From Haemaphysalis longicornis (lineage: Eukaryota > Arthropoda > Arachnida > Ixodida > Ixodidae), in contig CM023452.1 in assembly GCA_013339765.2 (NCBI GenBank), forward strand, positions 163,369,581-163,433,580: a stretch of 64,000 nt of DNA. Reading direction: 5' to 3'. Position 1 is the first letter of the stretch. Every line of letters starts with the position of its first letter. Position numbers and translations under genes: made by a program. Under the pieces are notes generated by a model, which ran no database searches, was not told the DNA's origin, and was given only the letters and a program-made list of their open reading frames with translations. This document shows positions 12,196 to 25,278 of this stretch, in pieces.

Positions 12196-13662
12196 ATGGT
12201 TCATCGCGTTGCAAAACACACGCCCCAAACACGTCATTTCAGTGAAGAGGGAAATAGACACCTCTGAACCAGGGTAAAGTGAAACAGCTAAGGGACAACT
12301 TTCTGGTGCTGTGTCGCAAAATGGAATCAAAGACGCACCAGAAACAGCGTAATGAGGGCAGTCCTTGGGATACTCGTGGTAGACAAAGTAGTGGTATCTT
12401 GGTGACTGTGCCAGAGGATGCCATGTGGGAAACTGTAGCCAGGGAATGCGGAGAAGCACATCGGTCGCTGTCACGTCGCAGAAGGCTGGAAAGCTGCAAG
12501 GGTGAAAAAACGGATTATGGCGTGACACAGACTGCATGGTGAAATGTGAGAAGTTACGGCGAGACATTCAAATTACGGCAGAATAGGAACCTTTCTTAGT
12601 GCAATAGTGCTGTTCGTGGGATTAGGGCAGCTAGATTATTGTTGCGGTGGCAGCAGTAACTCAAAGCATTACCTAACAATGATGACTGCAACCGTTCAAG
12701 GATGGCTTGAACTTTATCCAGGGTGCACAAGTTTCTATAAACCGTTTAGGGCAGATTAAACTGTTTTGCCATTTGAAGATATTGTAAGATTACAGGAAAG
12801 GGTTCACTCCCAAAAAAGATTAGTGTCGACCTCCCCCTCAACGAATTGCAAAAGAACTGGGGATCGAATGGACTAATCAATGTTTTAACTAAAGCCACGC
12901 CACAGACTGTATTACGTTGGCTGCTCTTTGTCGAGGAGGCGTGTAAGCAATTTCTTGAGTTCCTTTTTGGCCCAATTTCTACCTTCCCAAACCCATAACC
13001 CATCACAAAAAATTTCCGGCTACGGCCCTGAAACAAGCTAGCATTTGGCCTCTCTGACCAAACGTCGCTTGTCAACGGCTGGCCATTGTGTGGACACAAG
13101 CAGGCTTGGGGGACCGATGCGCAGTAGGTAATTTTTGTAGGCTAGGCTTTTATCTACAGTTATGCATCGCTGGTAGCCCTAAGCGATGTCAGTCAGCAAT
13201 CTGCTCGCCATTTTGTTTCCTACTCGATGCTTAATGTTAGACGGAAGGGTTCAGCAGGGAGAACGCACCGTTCTGGAACATCCTTGCGATAGCGGCTGCG
13301 GCACCGTTGAGCAGCGCTCGTCGTGCATGATCTGACCCCAGCGGCCAGCCGTCGCCTGCAGGGACGAGCCACTCCTGCTCGAGGCCCGACGTCGACCATA
13401 CCGGGAGTCGCTAAAACTGGGTCGGTCGACCCGACGCTGCGCCGGCGACGACCGAGGAGACCCCCGGAACGAGCGCGTTGCGCATGTCATCGACGTGACA
13501 GGTACGATGTGCTGGAAAGAATGGAATGTGCTTGTTTGAAACCGCTGCCGTTAAAACTTCCCCGATCGTACTTTAGGATAGAACATTTGCATGCGTGTGC
13601 AGACTTAATGTTGAGCTCATCGAAAACGTTCCAGAACAGCAGCACTCTTACTGTAATATATA
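12196..13662. other. Stretch with nothing recognised
   Basis: Open frames on opposite strands at 12115-12567 mirror each other and look accidental. A GC-rich patch lies at 13260-13500. I recognise no domain, repeat terminus or RNA. Confidence 0.4.
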
Positions 13663-14633
13663 GAGTCAAATATCGCTACTACGAACTCTACATTAACGAA
13701 CTTCTCGAATTTACGAATGTTTTAAGAAACCCCGCCAGATTGCCTATATTTCCCATGTAAAGATATTTCAGTACTACGAATTTCAATATAGCGCATATTT
13801 AAGAATAACGGACGTAATTTATTTCCCTTATTATAATCGAGGAACATCAGTATTACGAATTCGGCAAAGGGAGCAGCGCCGAAACTCTCGCGGGAAACAG
13901 AAACCGCCGTTTCTCTGTGTATTCCCTGAGTGACGCAGCTATCACCATCACCATGTCGAGCGCCAACAGCTAGCGCCACCACAAAGCTGTGGCTTAATGT
14001 GCAGTAGTCTAGCAGGCCTAGCCGCGTTTGCCTCTTTTCTATCTTGTTGTGTTGGATGTTGGTGGCCGGTCGGTCGTTCTTCACGCTAATCACGTGTGCG
14101 TGCAGGTATTTCTGTATTGTGAGTGATCTTGCTGCGAAGTTTGTGGGACATCTAAAAACGAATGCAGCTAGCGACAAGGCAAAGAAGCGAGAGCAGTCAT
14201 CATCTTAAGCGACGATGACGACCTGATGGGAGACGACTGTGGTTCACCGAACACAGAAGAAGATTAGATCGTATCGAACATTGATTTTTAGCGCAGATGA
14301 ACAAATTCCGCACTTTCATGGCTCGGTGCAATGACGAACCCGATGAGGTGTATTGCAAGGTGGAATATGTAGAGGCATTAATCCCTCGTGCGTGCTGCAC
14401 GCGTGGGGAAAAAATGACCGATTTCTTCAAATGAAATAGCTTTGACGTGAGCACAACATATTTATTTCAGAGTTTGCCCGTCTGCATACACGCGTCTACT
14501 GCTAACGTACGTCATTTTCATCCCTAGGTTTGAGCACTGGCTTATAACCGCCACTTTTTTGTTACAACGACATTTCAAAATAACGAATGATTTCCGGTGG
14601 TCCCGCGTGAGTCATTATATCGAGATTTGATTG
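13663..14633 (+). mobile_element. Tigger/pogo-like DNA transposon remnant
   Basis: Both ends carry related inverted termini: left GAGTCAAATATCGCTACTAC, right (reverse complement) CAATCAAATCTCGATATAAT, each followed by an ACGA/ACTCG-like block with repeated TACGAA phrases. The pattern CAGTC-AA--TCGATATAACGA is characteristic of Tc1/mariner-superfamily Tigger/pogo elements. TA dinucleotides flank both ends (13661-13662 and 14634-14635), the expected target duplication. Inside, near 14335-14430, a frame reads VEYVEALIPRACCTRGEKMT then DFFK and a stop, resembling the acidic C-terminal TDFF tail of such transposases. The DDE catalytic core is absent, so this 971-bp copy is non-autonomous. Confidence 0.75.
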
Positions 14634-14799
14634 TAATAGGCTGTGGCTAGCGTTACGTCCAGACGCTTTCGTATGTGACTCCCGTCATGATCCGAAATCA
14701 CTCGCGCTTTAAAACTCACGGTGAGAGCAGTTTGCCTTGACTTTTGCCCAACCAGTCGAACAGCTACCGCTAGTAGGACTTGATTGTTGGCTACTTGGT

Positions 14800-15980
14800 T
14801 CATGACGTACGAAGGAACAAGTGTGCGCAAAAGACGAGGACGAAGAGAAGAGACGACAAGACGAGCGCAACTTCCAACTGTAATTTGCATGAAAAAACAA
14901 TACTATATATTACCTCCCACCGGTGTTACCCTCTTTCCCACCAGCAGCCTCACCACCCAATACGGCGTAACAAGAACCACATGTCGAATACAACAAACAA
15001 AAAATAAACAATTCGATAAAACGGAGTAACCGAACAGTATGCCCCAGATAACTACTTATATTGTGTACATGTCTTCAACAATCAACACGTGTCGCACTTT
15101 AAATCAAGGTGAACGAATAAAATCAGACCCAAAAGGGCATAAAACCACTCAGAATAAAAAGATAACTTGATGACACGGGTAGAAGAATTGAACTGATGAA
15201 CAACACAGCTCGCGTTTCCAAGACTTATGAGAAGCTAAAACGAATCAAACTTCGATACCACACAAGCTTTTTTAACATCAACACGTGTCAAATCTAAAAC
15301 CAAGGTTGAAAGATAAAAGCAAAAAATCAGAGGCAAAAGAAAAAAAAAATATAACAACAGGGGTTGGATGGAGAATGGAAGTGGTGACCACCACAGAGGA
15401 TGCGTTGCCAACATTTAACGAAAGCCCGAAAGTGCCTAAAATATCGAAGTTCTTTTAAAAATTACCTTCTAAGAAGGTTACCTCAGTGGGTAGGAGGCTT
15501 ACCGTGGGGGTGCTGATGCTATCTTCTCCATAGTATAATTCGGCAGGCTTCAATAATTTCTAATTTTATCAATAATTTATTATTTTATTCTTGGTGGTTT
15601 TATGCCCTTTTGGCTCTGATTTCATTCATTAATCTTTGATTTCAAGTGCGACACGTGTTGATTGCGGAAGACATGTACACAGTCAAAGTAGTATCTGTTA
15701 TCTGGTGCATACTGTTTGGTTACGCCATTTTATCGAATTGTTTTTTTTTTTGTTTTTGGTTTTTTTTTTGTTTCTTTGTTGTTGTTATTCGACATGCGAT
15801 ACGTGTTACGCCGAATTCGGTGGTGCGGCTGCTGATGGGAAAGAGGGTAACACCGGTGGGAGGTGTATGTGTATTGTTATTTCATGCAAAATACAGTTGC
15901 TAATTGCGCTCGTCTTGTCCTTTCTTCTTTTCGTCCTCGTCTTTTGTACAAACTTGTTCCTACGTACGTGCTACCGCTAC
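14800..15980. repeat. Large inverted repeat (foldback), arms about 365-405 bp
   Basis: The left arm (about 14800-15165) and right arm (about 15575-15980) are reverse complements with many small differences. Landmarks in order are CGTACG--GGAACAAG, AAAAGACGAGGACGAA, ACCTCCCACCGGTGTTACCC, TCTTTCCCA, ATTCGATAAAA, CATGTCTTC, CAACACGTGTCGCACTT and GGCATAAAACCAC. The loop is about 410 bp. Within the left arm and loop, the ATCAACACGTGTC block with downstream AAATCAGA--CAAAAG appears twice in direct orientation (15078-15142 and 15275-15339). The GACGAGGAC/GACAAGACGAGCGC block resembles the arms of the hairpin at 44993-45173. Likely a foldback or MITE-type element. Confidence 0.85.
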
Positions 15981-18900
15981 CACTCAGTGATTAGCCAAAG
16001 TCGATGATACATTTAATTTAATCATGCTAATTACAAATGATAGGGCGTAACTCAAGCTGAGACTACTTGTGGACATCACTTTGGCGATAATTGCAGTTAC
16101 GCCCGAACATAATGCAGGAGACTTTTTAAGAGAAGAGAAATGAAGCATTCTCGTTCACTCGCCCTTAACCAAGTTCCGAAATCACTGGGCGTGCATGCGT
16201 CTGCGTTGCTACCTTTCTGCGGCAGAGGTACTGCAAGTAGAAAGTTGAAAATTCAGGCGCTTTACCTTTGAGCAGCTAACGAAATCACTGAAAAACCATC
16301 CGCTTCCTGCCTTCTGCTGCAGCCATTTGGTTATGGCGACTTCTTTACATGAGATTGCATTTTTTCTAACCGCTGCCCATCCCCGTCATCATTGCTAGTT
16401 AAATACCACCTGAGTGCCCTTAAAAGCAACGTTACATAAGGTGAAAAGGGCCGTTTTTTTTAGCAATTTTGTTTCGAGTATAACTGAACACTTTTTCATA
16501 ATTTCAGGATGTATGATCATGCGTTACTGCATGAGGGGCATTTTGTCTTGCCTTCACCATGCGCCTTCAAGGTCCATCATTACTGCTATTGCATTAACAA
16601 ACCAAGAAGGTCGAAAATCTGACATACGGACCAGGTACAAATAGGCCGATGGATGGCGCACATAATGACCAATGGCTCAAAGAGAAAACAGCATAATTGA
16701 GTTGTAAATAAAGTTGCGTAAACTTAGCACTGGGTAGGGATCAATTTATTCACCTCCGCATTGCAAGAACAGTACGTCAATAGTGAGAGAACAAGCCAGG
16801 CAATCGACTTCGTAATCAATTTCGTAAATGCTTTCGCAATCCCTGCATCGTAAAGAGTGTTTAGGTGTCCTGGTAATTTTTTCGCCCTTCTGTAGTGGTT
16901 TCTTCGTAATTCCTTATGTGGCTATCGAATGTTTGTTTCACTTGATTTTGGGGCCAATATTTTGTACTTTGATTTAGCCTAATCTAGACGCCGTTATTCC
17001 TGCCTCATGACTAAATGACTACAGAGCAAATTTTATTTTACACCACCGGCGGGTCTTAAATCGGATTTTTAATAAAGTTGTAGCTACACTTGTTCAACTT
17101 TCGAACAAATGGGGCCAATTATCATGTAGAACAAATATAAATGCGTCTTGGCACCAAGTCTGCTCACTTGTTTCTAATGCGAAAGCAAATGATGTCAACG
17201 GGAATAGGGAACGGCTGTATTTTTTTTACGCGTGGCGTCACTTCACGGCATGGCTGGAAGGAAGAGCTGGCGAACACGCCTTATTCACGGAACGCTAGCC
17301 TAGTAACGTTTGCGCGTTAATATGGCTTGGGTAGTGACCAAGGCAATTCATATACTTACTTCTAAAATAACGACGGCCCGCATTTTCCGTGGCGCCCTGA
17401 TTGCAATGTGTTGCAGCTTCTGGATGCAGTCATTATGCGCGAAAATGGGATGCCGGGCACCGCGAACTGTTCAACTAAATTAGAGATGCCACGCGGGAAC
17501 CTTTGCACGTGTACAGTCCAAGCGCAACAAGGTTATCCCCAATTACCCGTACGATGAGCATTGCACGCTGATGCACTGTAGCAACCCTGAACTTCTGTCC
17601 CCATTCCCTTTGTTTGCTTTCAATGAGAAGGGAATTACGGTAAAAGCTATTTAGGCAGTTCGATCGTATCTTGGAGCGAGGACACGGAAGCGCAGTGGAT
17701 CTGCGCAGAGCTACTCTAACTTGGCAGGTACTGAAATACGTAAACTGCATTGGGCATAAACGGAGGAATGTAGCGGCGCCGCTATGCTTATCCAATACAA
17801 AAAAGCCGGAAAGTATTACATTGGTTTTAGCTTTACGTCAATCGCGCATTCCTGCCTTCCAACTCGAAAAAGTGGACTGAGTTTCTGCGCCTGCGCATTC
17901 GCTTTTTTTAAAACGGCGTTAAAGACGTGCAAATTCGCTGTGGCGGAGGGACATCTTTTTCCGAATTATTGCAATGTTGCATCAAATCATCACTTGAACC
18001 GTATTATACTTGCTCAATGCTTAATCTCTGATCGTATGTCAATTCTAACTTGAAAATTGATGACTGCTTCTAAGCTTTATAGATATGGTTATTTCATCGT
18101 TGATACTGATACAGCTACATTCAATGCCACCCGGGCATTAAATCTAGCTCTTAGCAGCGTGACTAAGGTGCAACCCATAAGAAAACGAAAGAGCAAAAAG
18201 CTGAACCATTCAATTTCGAAATTTCACCCAAGGAAGGGTTACGCATCAGCCAAAAGATTTCCGCCATACTTGAAGGATAGTAAATCAATGTGACTGCAAC
18301 TTTTTTTGGCTTCACGAACAAGTCTCGCACATTGCAAAGGATCCTACAGCGTCTAATCGCATACGCTGCGATGTATCGGACTGCTTTCCAAAAGTGAGCC
18401 TAGATTTACGAATATTCTACGCGCCAAACGCCCTTCTTAATATGGCAGGGACATATATTGTGCATCGCTGAAGTAACAAAACATTTTGCAGCTACTGAGA
18501 TAACCATGTATACGAAGGCTGCCCTTATGACTAGGGAAACACAAAGCACAACCGATGTCAAGAAGGAAACGGCGAACACCAAGATTCCGTCGAGCGGCCG
18601 TGCCCAAGAGCAGCATTTCTGTTCGCCTAAGCATTCCCTTTCATGTGACGGGTGGTTCTTCCTATACCATTATTCCCTCGGAAAAATATAGCCTAGAAGC
18701 CATAAACATCACCTACCTGTGAGTGAAGAATACGTGTAATTAATCGCGTTCAAAACGCGGCCCCGTTGGGTAAGAAACGGCTTTTCAGCGACGCTTCCAT
18801 AGCAGCCGATCCCCTGTTGTCCAGGCGGAAGAGACAGACGGTCGTCTTGACGGCCGGCTGACAACGGCCAGTAGAGTTGTGTTCAAGGCTCGGCGCTGCC

Positions 18901-20400
18901 GGCCCGCGCGTTTCATGAACGCGCAGCAAATAAATAAAAAGACAGGGCTGAGATTAATTCTGCTAAAGCCGTGGCGTCCGCCTTATCTTGGACGAAAGAG
19001 GGTAAAAGGAGTAGCGGAGGCGGTAAGATAGCGTTGGCAGAGTGGGCAGGCGATCTTCTCACGTGTCGACCGTCATTCTCAGCCCGTGTCGTAATTGTGC
19101 GCATTGCAGAAGCAGCCTTTAAATGTTTTTTTGTAAAAGCGACAGTGTTCGTTGGGTTTCTCAAGGGGAAATTTTAATGCTTGTCTGTTCATCGATACAA
19201 CCGCCCGGCAAAAGTGAAGGAATGCTGAAGAAATCCGACGACACCTAGCACTTCTTGTGGGTACAAACGCATCGATGTTTAGTTGAACGCTTCCCTCGAG
19301 TGGTCGAAGGGCTTTGTACTCTTGCCGCGCGAGGCGCGCTGCTTTGAGATCCGCCTGAACGCTTTCCTAAGGCTTCGATCTGCCCCCTACCCGTTGCGCC
19401 CCTACTCGTTCCCGCAGCCGTGCAATGCGATGATGGTGATATTCGCTGTGTATATCTTCCGCTCCCTTCATCTGCGGTGCACTGGCGGGGACGACCACCT
19501 CTCGAATCTGCCGAGGTTGAGCTCGGGCTGTTGAACGCCTCGTGGTATGGAACGCCTCCGAACTGGTAGTTTTTCTGTGACTGACGCCGGGCGCCAGCCT
19601 TCTGCTCCGTGGGCCGTTTGAAAGCTTTCGCCTTAAAACAGAAAGTTTATACATGTCTGGCCGTTCCAAAAGAAGCTGGTTTCTACATGTCCACATTACA
19701 CCGCGCAAAGAAAACTTCAGGCACATATTTGGGGCAAAATGGTTTTACGCTAACAAGAGTACCAGCGTTCTTTGAGGAAGAATGCGCGTTGGATTGCTTT
19801 TTATGCCAGGAAATGAAAAAAAATGATACGCGCTTAAAAAAATTGTCGACGAGAGGCCAGAAACGTCGAGAAACAAGAAACGTCGGCTCTGGCTGTTCTA
19901 GGCAGAAAAAGAAACAAAACATGAAAAATACGGGAGCTGTCTCAACGCATAGCGCGCGAGCCGTGATCGATATAGGTTGAAGAAGGAAAGGCCACCAGCA
20001 GGCGTAATTTGTAGCGCCTTGAGGATGACAACGCAGCAGAGCGGAAGCGGGAAAATTTAATTGAATGTAACACATCTCCACTTCATTAATTACGAGAGCA
20101 GCAAGAAGGGAGAGGGGGAGCGTGACGGGTGGAAAGGGGAAAAAGGAGGGGCAGGTAAGCTGCAGCTACGTCAGAATACTGCCGTCTTTTTAATTACACC
20201 TTCCTTTTCGTCATTGGCCGTAGGCTGATGATAATATGACCAAAACTAAAAGGGCATGCAAATGTAAAAATGGTAGCTTAGTCACTCAGGGGACATAGAA
20301 GTGCCCTGAGGTGTGTTTTTCTACAGCTCCCTAGCTTAAAAGGCGGAAGCCTGGCGATATTTATTAAGCAATTCTTTTCTACTACAACGTGTTTGGGTAT
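15981..20400. other. Long stretch with nothing recognised
   Basis: Plus- and minus-strand open frames here (for example 17475-17795 minus, 18458-18691 plus, 19609-19980 plus) are short, mirror each other and carry no motif I can name. I see no RNA gene or element ends. Confidence 0.4.
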
Positions 20401-20407
20401 CTTTCTG

Positions 20408-20602
20408 CGCCTTTCTTTTTTTCTTACTTTCTTCCTTTCTTTCTTTCTTTCTTTCCTTCTTCTTTTTCCTTTCCTTCTTTCTTTTTCTTCCTTTCTTTCT
20501 TTCTTTCTTCTTTCTTTCTTCTTTCTTTCTTCTTTCTGGCTTGCTGGCTTCCTTGCTTGCTTGCTTTCTTGCTGCTGCTTGCTTGCTTTCTTTTTCTTTT
20601 GG
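20408..20602. repeat. Polypyrimidine (CTTT)n-type low-complexity tract
   Basis: About 195 bp almost entirely of C and T on the plus strand, built from CTTT, CTTCTTT and later GCTTGCTTG units. Hydrophobic or lysine-rich open frames read through this tract are composition artefacts. Confidence 0.9.
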
Positions 20603-20619
20603 CGCGAACTGCTTTGAGC

Positions 20620-22200
20620 GTTTTTTTTCCGCTACACCGCGTTTCCGTCTCTTTCTTCGCTGCTTTGAGGCGTGAATTACGTCAGCAAACACACTTGGCC
20701 AATCCCCCAAATGGGTACAACTACAACGACAACAACATTTGTTCTACCGCTGGCAGCCTGCGGACATAGCGCTGTGAAAGCGCATTGGGTGGCTACTGCG
20801 CAGACCAGGTTTTAAATCACATCGGATCGCGAATGTGTTTTTATTTATACCCTAGCTTTAAGGCAGCGGCAGCCTTCTTGACTGGACAACAACAACGACG
20901 ACCGTTTTTCGCGGAATGGAGCACTTAGGGCTTTCGCCTACAAATGAAGAACTGGAAGCAAGCGATGAAAAATCGCGCATATATAGCCTCTCAGGTTGTA
21001 ACATCTTGGATGTTCCTGCACGTAGTCCTTGTCAAGATATTCTAGGCCACGCCAAAGGTTTCTGCATCGGAAAGCATTCGATGTAAAATGTTAACGTTTA
21101 ACTCTGACAAAAACAGTTTTGACAGTAAGTAAGAAAGGTGCTTTCCCCCCTATCTGGAACAAAAAGTTTCAGCATCGTCCGAAAAGTAAGCTTGCATTTC
21201 GAGTTTTATGCGCCCATCATGGTTGTCATGGCCTAGAAAAGTTTGGCGAAGGCTGTACATAATTTTAATAAAGGGTGGTGAGAAGGGCTACAACGAAGTA
21301 ATGGCTGGGCCGTAAGAAATTGAGGAGTGTACGCAAAAAGAATACGGCAAGAGTTCGAAGGAACGAGGCAGCAGAGCGATGTTCTTGCTCCCATTCTTGG
21401 CACGGCAACAGCGTAATCTAATCTCGGCTCCCACGCGACGGGTCAAGCTGTCACTCAATTCATTTCTTTTCCTTCCTCTTTATTGTTCCTTTATACTTTG
21501 TCTTTCACGTGGCTTCCGGATGTCGAGATAAAAGCCAACGGAAAGACGCGGGGACATTTCTTTTAGTGCTGTTCGTGAAAGTCGGAACAATGAAGCCTCC
21601 CCGGTGATCGCTTCGGAACGTCCTTCCGATTGTGACGCAATGCGTCTGCACGATTTGCGTTCGCCGCCTCTCTCCACTCCTTTTTTTATTCGTCTTTTTT
21701 CTCGGTGGGGCTGTTTTTCTGGAGTAAAGGAGGCAAACGTCGCATCAAAAGCAGTGTACTAAGCAGCCGATGCCATATCTGTTTTGAAGAAACCCAAATA
21801 CTTGAACTAGTGGGGGGATTATCGAATGCAGTTTAGCAGCCTGGGACTCAGTGACGACGTGCTTGAAAGGAATGTCGTATGGAAATACCGTCAACCCAGA
21901 CACTCCCCGCTTTGAAAAAAAAAAAGCATCGCAAAAACAGGTCGCCGACCCTCGACGACACTGATGACCTTTCGAAATTTACCTCTCACTCGTTTGTCGC
22001 GTGCCGCTCCGCACGTTTGCCGATCACGTGTTTCAATGCCGCTCGCGTGCGAGCGTGATACGGTGTACGAAGGTGACTTCTATCCAAACGAATCGCCGCA
22101 GTAACTATTCAGTGTGGAGAAAGTATACGCTTTAGATTACATGAGGAGTGATTGTGAAAGTATTACACGAGTAAAAGTATTGAAAGTATTACACGAGGAG
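20620..22200. other. Stretch with nothing recognised
   Basis: No gene, RNA or repeat terminus is supported. Around 22155-22205 the phrase AAAGTATTACACGAG occurs twice within 30 bp, just before the SINE insertion. Confidence 0.4.
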
Positions 22201-22212
22201 TGATTGGAAATC

Positions 22213-22357
22213 GTTGATTGGTTGTAGGGTTTGAAGGCGAGGCGCGCCGTAAGGGCTCCGGATTTGAATGGGACTTTAACGTGCGCCGAAATCTCGTAGC
22301 CTCCATGGGGGGATGCTCAGCAGCGCAACGCCTTAGCCACTGAGCCATCTCGGCGGG
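22213..22357 (-). mobile_element. tRNA-derived tick SINE, copy 2, with perfect target duplication
   Basis: On the minus strand this begins CCCGCCGAGATGGCTCAGTG and continues GCTAAGGCGTTGCGCTGCTG, a tRNA-like head. It then has ACGAGATTTCGGCGCACGTT, TCCGGAGCCC and CTTCAAACCCTAC as in copies 1 and 3. It is only about 145 bp because most of the B-box half of the head and the middle block are deleted. The insertion is flanked by identical ATTGGAAATC at 22203-22212 and 22358-22367, a clean target-site duplication, so both ends of this copy are defined. Confidence 0.9.
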
Positions 22358-23104
22358 ATTGGAAATCATTTATGACTGGGGCATGATAATTTATGACTCG
22401 ACCTTGAGAATGTGCGGTATGCCTCTGATTCGTGAAGGAAGCTTAAGTTTTCTCGAAATAAACCAGCAACTGACGACTCGTTGAAGGGAACGTGAAGACA
22501 CAATACAACTTTGTTCGATATGAAAAAACTAAGAATCGGTACATCACTGAGCTCCATTCCAGCCACCGAAGGCGTTTTTTAATCCAAAAGGCGAAATAAA
22601 CATTAGAATACTTTCAAATTTCTAGGCACAGTGACAGTCATAGGGCATCAGTGACGTAATATGGGCATTCCTTAAAAACGCCTTTAACAGTTGCTAATGG
22701 CACGTTAGCATTCAAGTGCTGCAATCAAACGGAAGCAGAGGCCCTACTACAGTAGTCCAGTCACGTTTCTTGAGGGCGACCTACGTCGGCGGCAGCCAAT
22801 CGCAGAAACAGGATCCCGTGACGTCATAGGGAAAACGCCGGGATGTGGCTGAGGAGTTGCATCGCTCCATCTCTTTTCGTTAATATCTCCGTCTTTTATT
22901 TGAAGTGGCGCTAAAATTGGTATCGCTGTTATCAGGACATACTTGTCTTTCAACGAAGCAAGCTTGTGTTTCGTCGTCATCGCCCTTTGTATTCACAGCA
23001 ACCGTACAAACGAAAGCCTAGCAATTCCAAACTTTTTGCACGAAAATGGGTAATGCGGCCCAACTAAATAAGTTTGCGCACAATATTATGTGGTCGGCGC
23101 AACC

Positions 23105-23396
23105 GAGCGGCCTGTATTTTAACATGAAAGTGTTTCATTCCCGGATACACGAAAATATCGCTGACGTCATATCCGCCACGGAAGTGACGCTAGTACAACC
23201 AAGCAAGCGGCCTGTGAAGGGTGCACCCCTGCATACAGGGTCTTTTTGCGGGGAAGCAACCTTTAGTACTAAAGGGTACGGTATACATAGGGTTGTTCGT
23301 TTTCGGGTTTTATATTTTAGCACGAAAGTGTTTTATGCCGCGATACCCTAAGATTTCGATGACGTCATATCCGGCACGGAAATGACGCCAGTACAC
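23105..23396. repeat. Direct duplication of a ~95-bp unit
   Basis: Two related units lie in the same orientation at 23105-23199 and 23304-23396. Shared blocks are TTTTA-CA(T/C)GAAAGTGTTT, then a CGATA-CC/GGATACAC block, then GACGTCATATCC(G)CCACGGAA and TGACGC(T/C)AGTACA. The unit contains a TGACGTCA palindrome. The spacer holds a short element-like end at 23288 (see the separate entry). Confidence 0.8.
23288..23318. repeat. Solo hAT-like terminus
   Basis: TAGGGTTGTTCG followed by TTTTCGGGTTTTATAT matches the right terminus of the hAT-like element at 30001-30783 (reverse complement TAGGGTTGTTCGCTTTCGGG). No partner terminus is seen nearby, so this is an orphan end at the start of the second unit of the duplication. 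Confidence 0.6.
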
Positions 23397-24022
23397 CTTT
23401 GCCGAAGCGACCCGCCAGCGGGACGTCGCTCGCCAGGCACACCCACAAGACAGCCGCTGACTCGCAAATCATGCTCAGCTGCAGATTTCACTGCAAATTT
23501 GATGTTATGTTTTACTGATTCCTGCGACAGAGGAATCGACCAGTTTTTTGTATCTATATACGCGTGCACTAAACCATGTTCATATTATGCCAACACCTGC
23601 CTCAGGAGTTCTGGCCCTGTCAAATAAGTCTGCAGTGCCTTTCATCAGTTTTTATTACATAACACACGTTGCACAAAGCCTTGTTTTTCTGACACCTCTA
23701 CTGTAAAAGAATACTTTTACAAAATTTGTTCAAACAGAATTTACATTTAAACGGATCGACTAAATCCCTCATCGTACTGTGTTCTTGTCTAGGAAATGTA
23801 AAAAGAGAACATTCGCGAAAAATGGCATGAATGTTCCCGTGCTGCGGATAAGCGCAATGTGCGCGTGACAGCCGAGCCAGTTGTAAGCTCACAAATAAGC
23901 AGGCTTCCTTTGTTCGTTTATAAGACTTTCTCTTTTCGAGACAACACGAAGTCCGGACATCTTTCTGAGTAAACTTAAAGCTCTGGGGTAACACTGTGAT
24001 AATCAAAAGTAATTAGAAGAGC

Positions 24023-25205
24023 TTATAAAGGGGCACTGACACAAAAATTTTGCATCTTGTTTTTTTCGTTGCGATAAGTAGCTAGTGACCTACTTATCAC
24101 CTGTAGAAACCTCATTTGCTTCAGCGTGCGACGGTTGTTTAATTAGAGGCATTTTCAATTCGTCCAGTCGCAGTTTCGGTTTCAGCAGGTGCAGTGAAAC
24201 GATGTATTTTTTGTGAACAAAGCTGACCAGGTGACCGTCGGAGGGATATCACAGAGCAGAGCCGCCGTAGCACTGTCGACCCCGCGTCGCCGGCACTTTC
24301 TGCGAATGCCCCACGTACTGATCTCCTGAACCGCTTTATTAAAAAGCGACCGTGGACGTGACGCAGGCGCTGCGAGTTCAAATGCTGCCGCGGCTAGAGA
24401 ACGACGGTGCTGACACTCGAGACAGCGGGTGGAAGGACGGGCGCTGGGAGTAGCCGGCCGGTTTTCCTACAGGTCCGCCTACAGATGTGTTCGGCTTAGC
24501 ACTGCGGCGGATATTCAATTGCCGCTCTCGTAAGCGGTGCTGATGACAATTCTTAATGCAACCTGCCATCGCATCATTAACTCCTTTCTCATATAAGCTT
24601 CCATGGTTGGGACCTGAGGCTTATTTCGTGCAGCGGTAACAAGCTATCACTTGAGCTACTTGCGCCGGCCTGCGCCACGTCGCTGGCCGTGGCCGCGTCT
24701 GCACAGCGACCGTGCGGCTTCGCTCAGTGGGCTTTCCGTGTCTCCGGGCGTTTTTCACGTCAATGTAAATAAAAGTAATAAAAATAGTAGTGCCTGGAAT
24801 CGCTGTACAATTTGGTCGCGGCCAGCTGCCCGATTGAGCCGGACGAAATCACGGCGCCCTACACCGCCAAACGATCGGGTCGTTCGTTCTCGAGGCAGAA
24901 GCTCCGCCCTCCAGCCCTCCGATTGGAGCGGCGAGCCGGCGGGAAACGCCGGCAGTGCCGGAAGAGCAGCAAACCCAAACTCGTGACGTGTTTGGATGTT
25001 GTTTATTTACAAAATATCCACGGATGTCGATTGCGGAGGTCCTCTGCTGGCTGTCGGTTGCGTTTCGCACACTTTAAAATTGATTTTAAATATGTTCTAG
25101 GCTGTATTGGCCGCTGCTATTTTGCAGATGATGTACGTGTGTTCACACCAATCTCTCTCCGAAGTTATCTCGCCTTCAAAATTTTGTGTCAGTACCCCTT
25201 TAAGC
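24023..25205. mobile_element. ~1.2 kb TIR element, probably TTAA-targeting MITE
   Basis: The left end reads AAAGGGGCACTGACACAAAA and the right end, reverse complemented, AAAGGGGTACTGACACAAAA, followed by TTTTG on both sides. The right end abuts TTAA (reverse complement GCTTAAAGGGG); the left has TTAT at the same place, so a TTAA target with one mutation is likely. The interior is GC-rich at 24650-24990 and carries no recognisable transposase. The end structure resembles the TTAA-flanked elements at 50098-53522 and 57826-58777, which start AGGGCCCC and AGGACCC. Confidence 0.7.
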
Positions 25206-25278
25206 AGTTCAATATTGGTTTCTTTTTTTCGTCCCTCAGTGATTGACAAGTAAATGAGTTTCTTTGACTGTGGATGTA

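Noticed and set aside
20336..20769. Lysine-rich (minus) and phenylalanine-rich (plus) ORFs
   Set aside because: Artefacts of the polypyrimidine tract.
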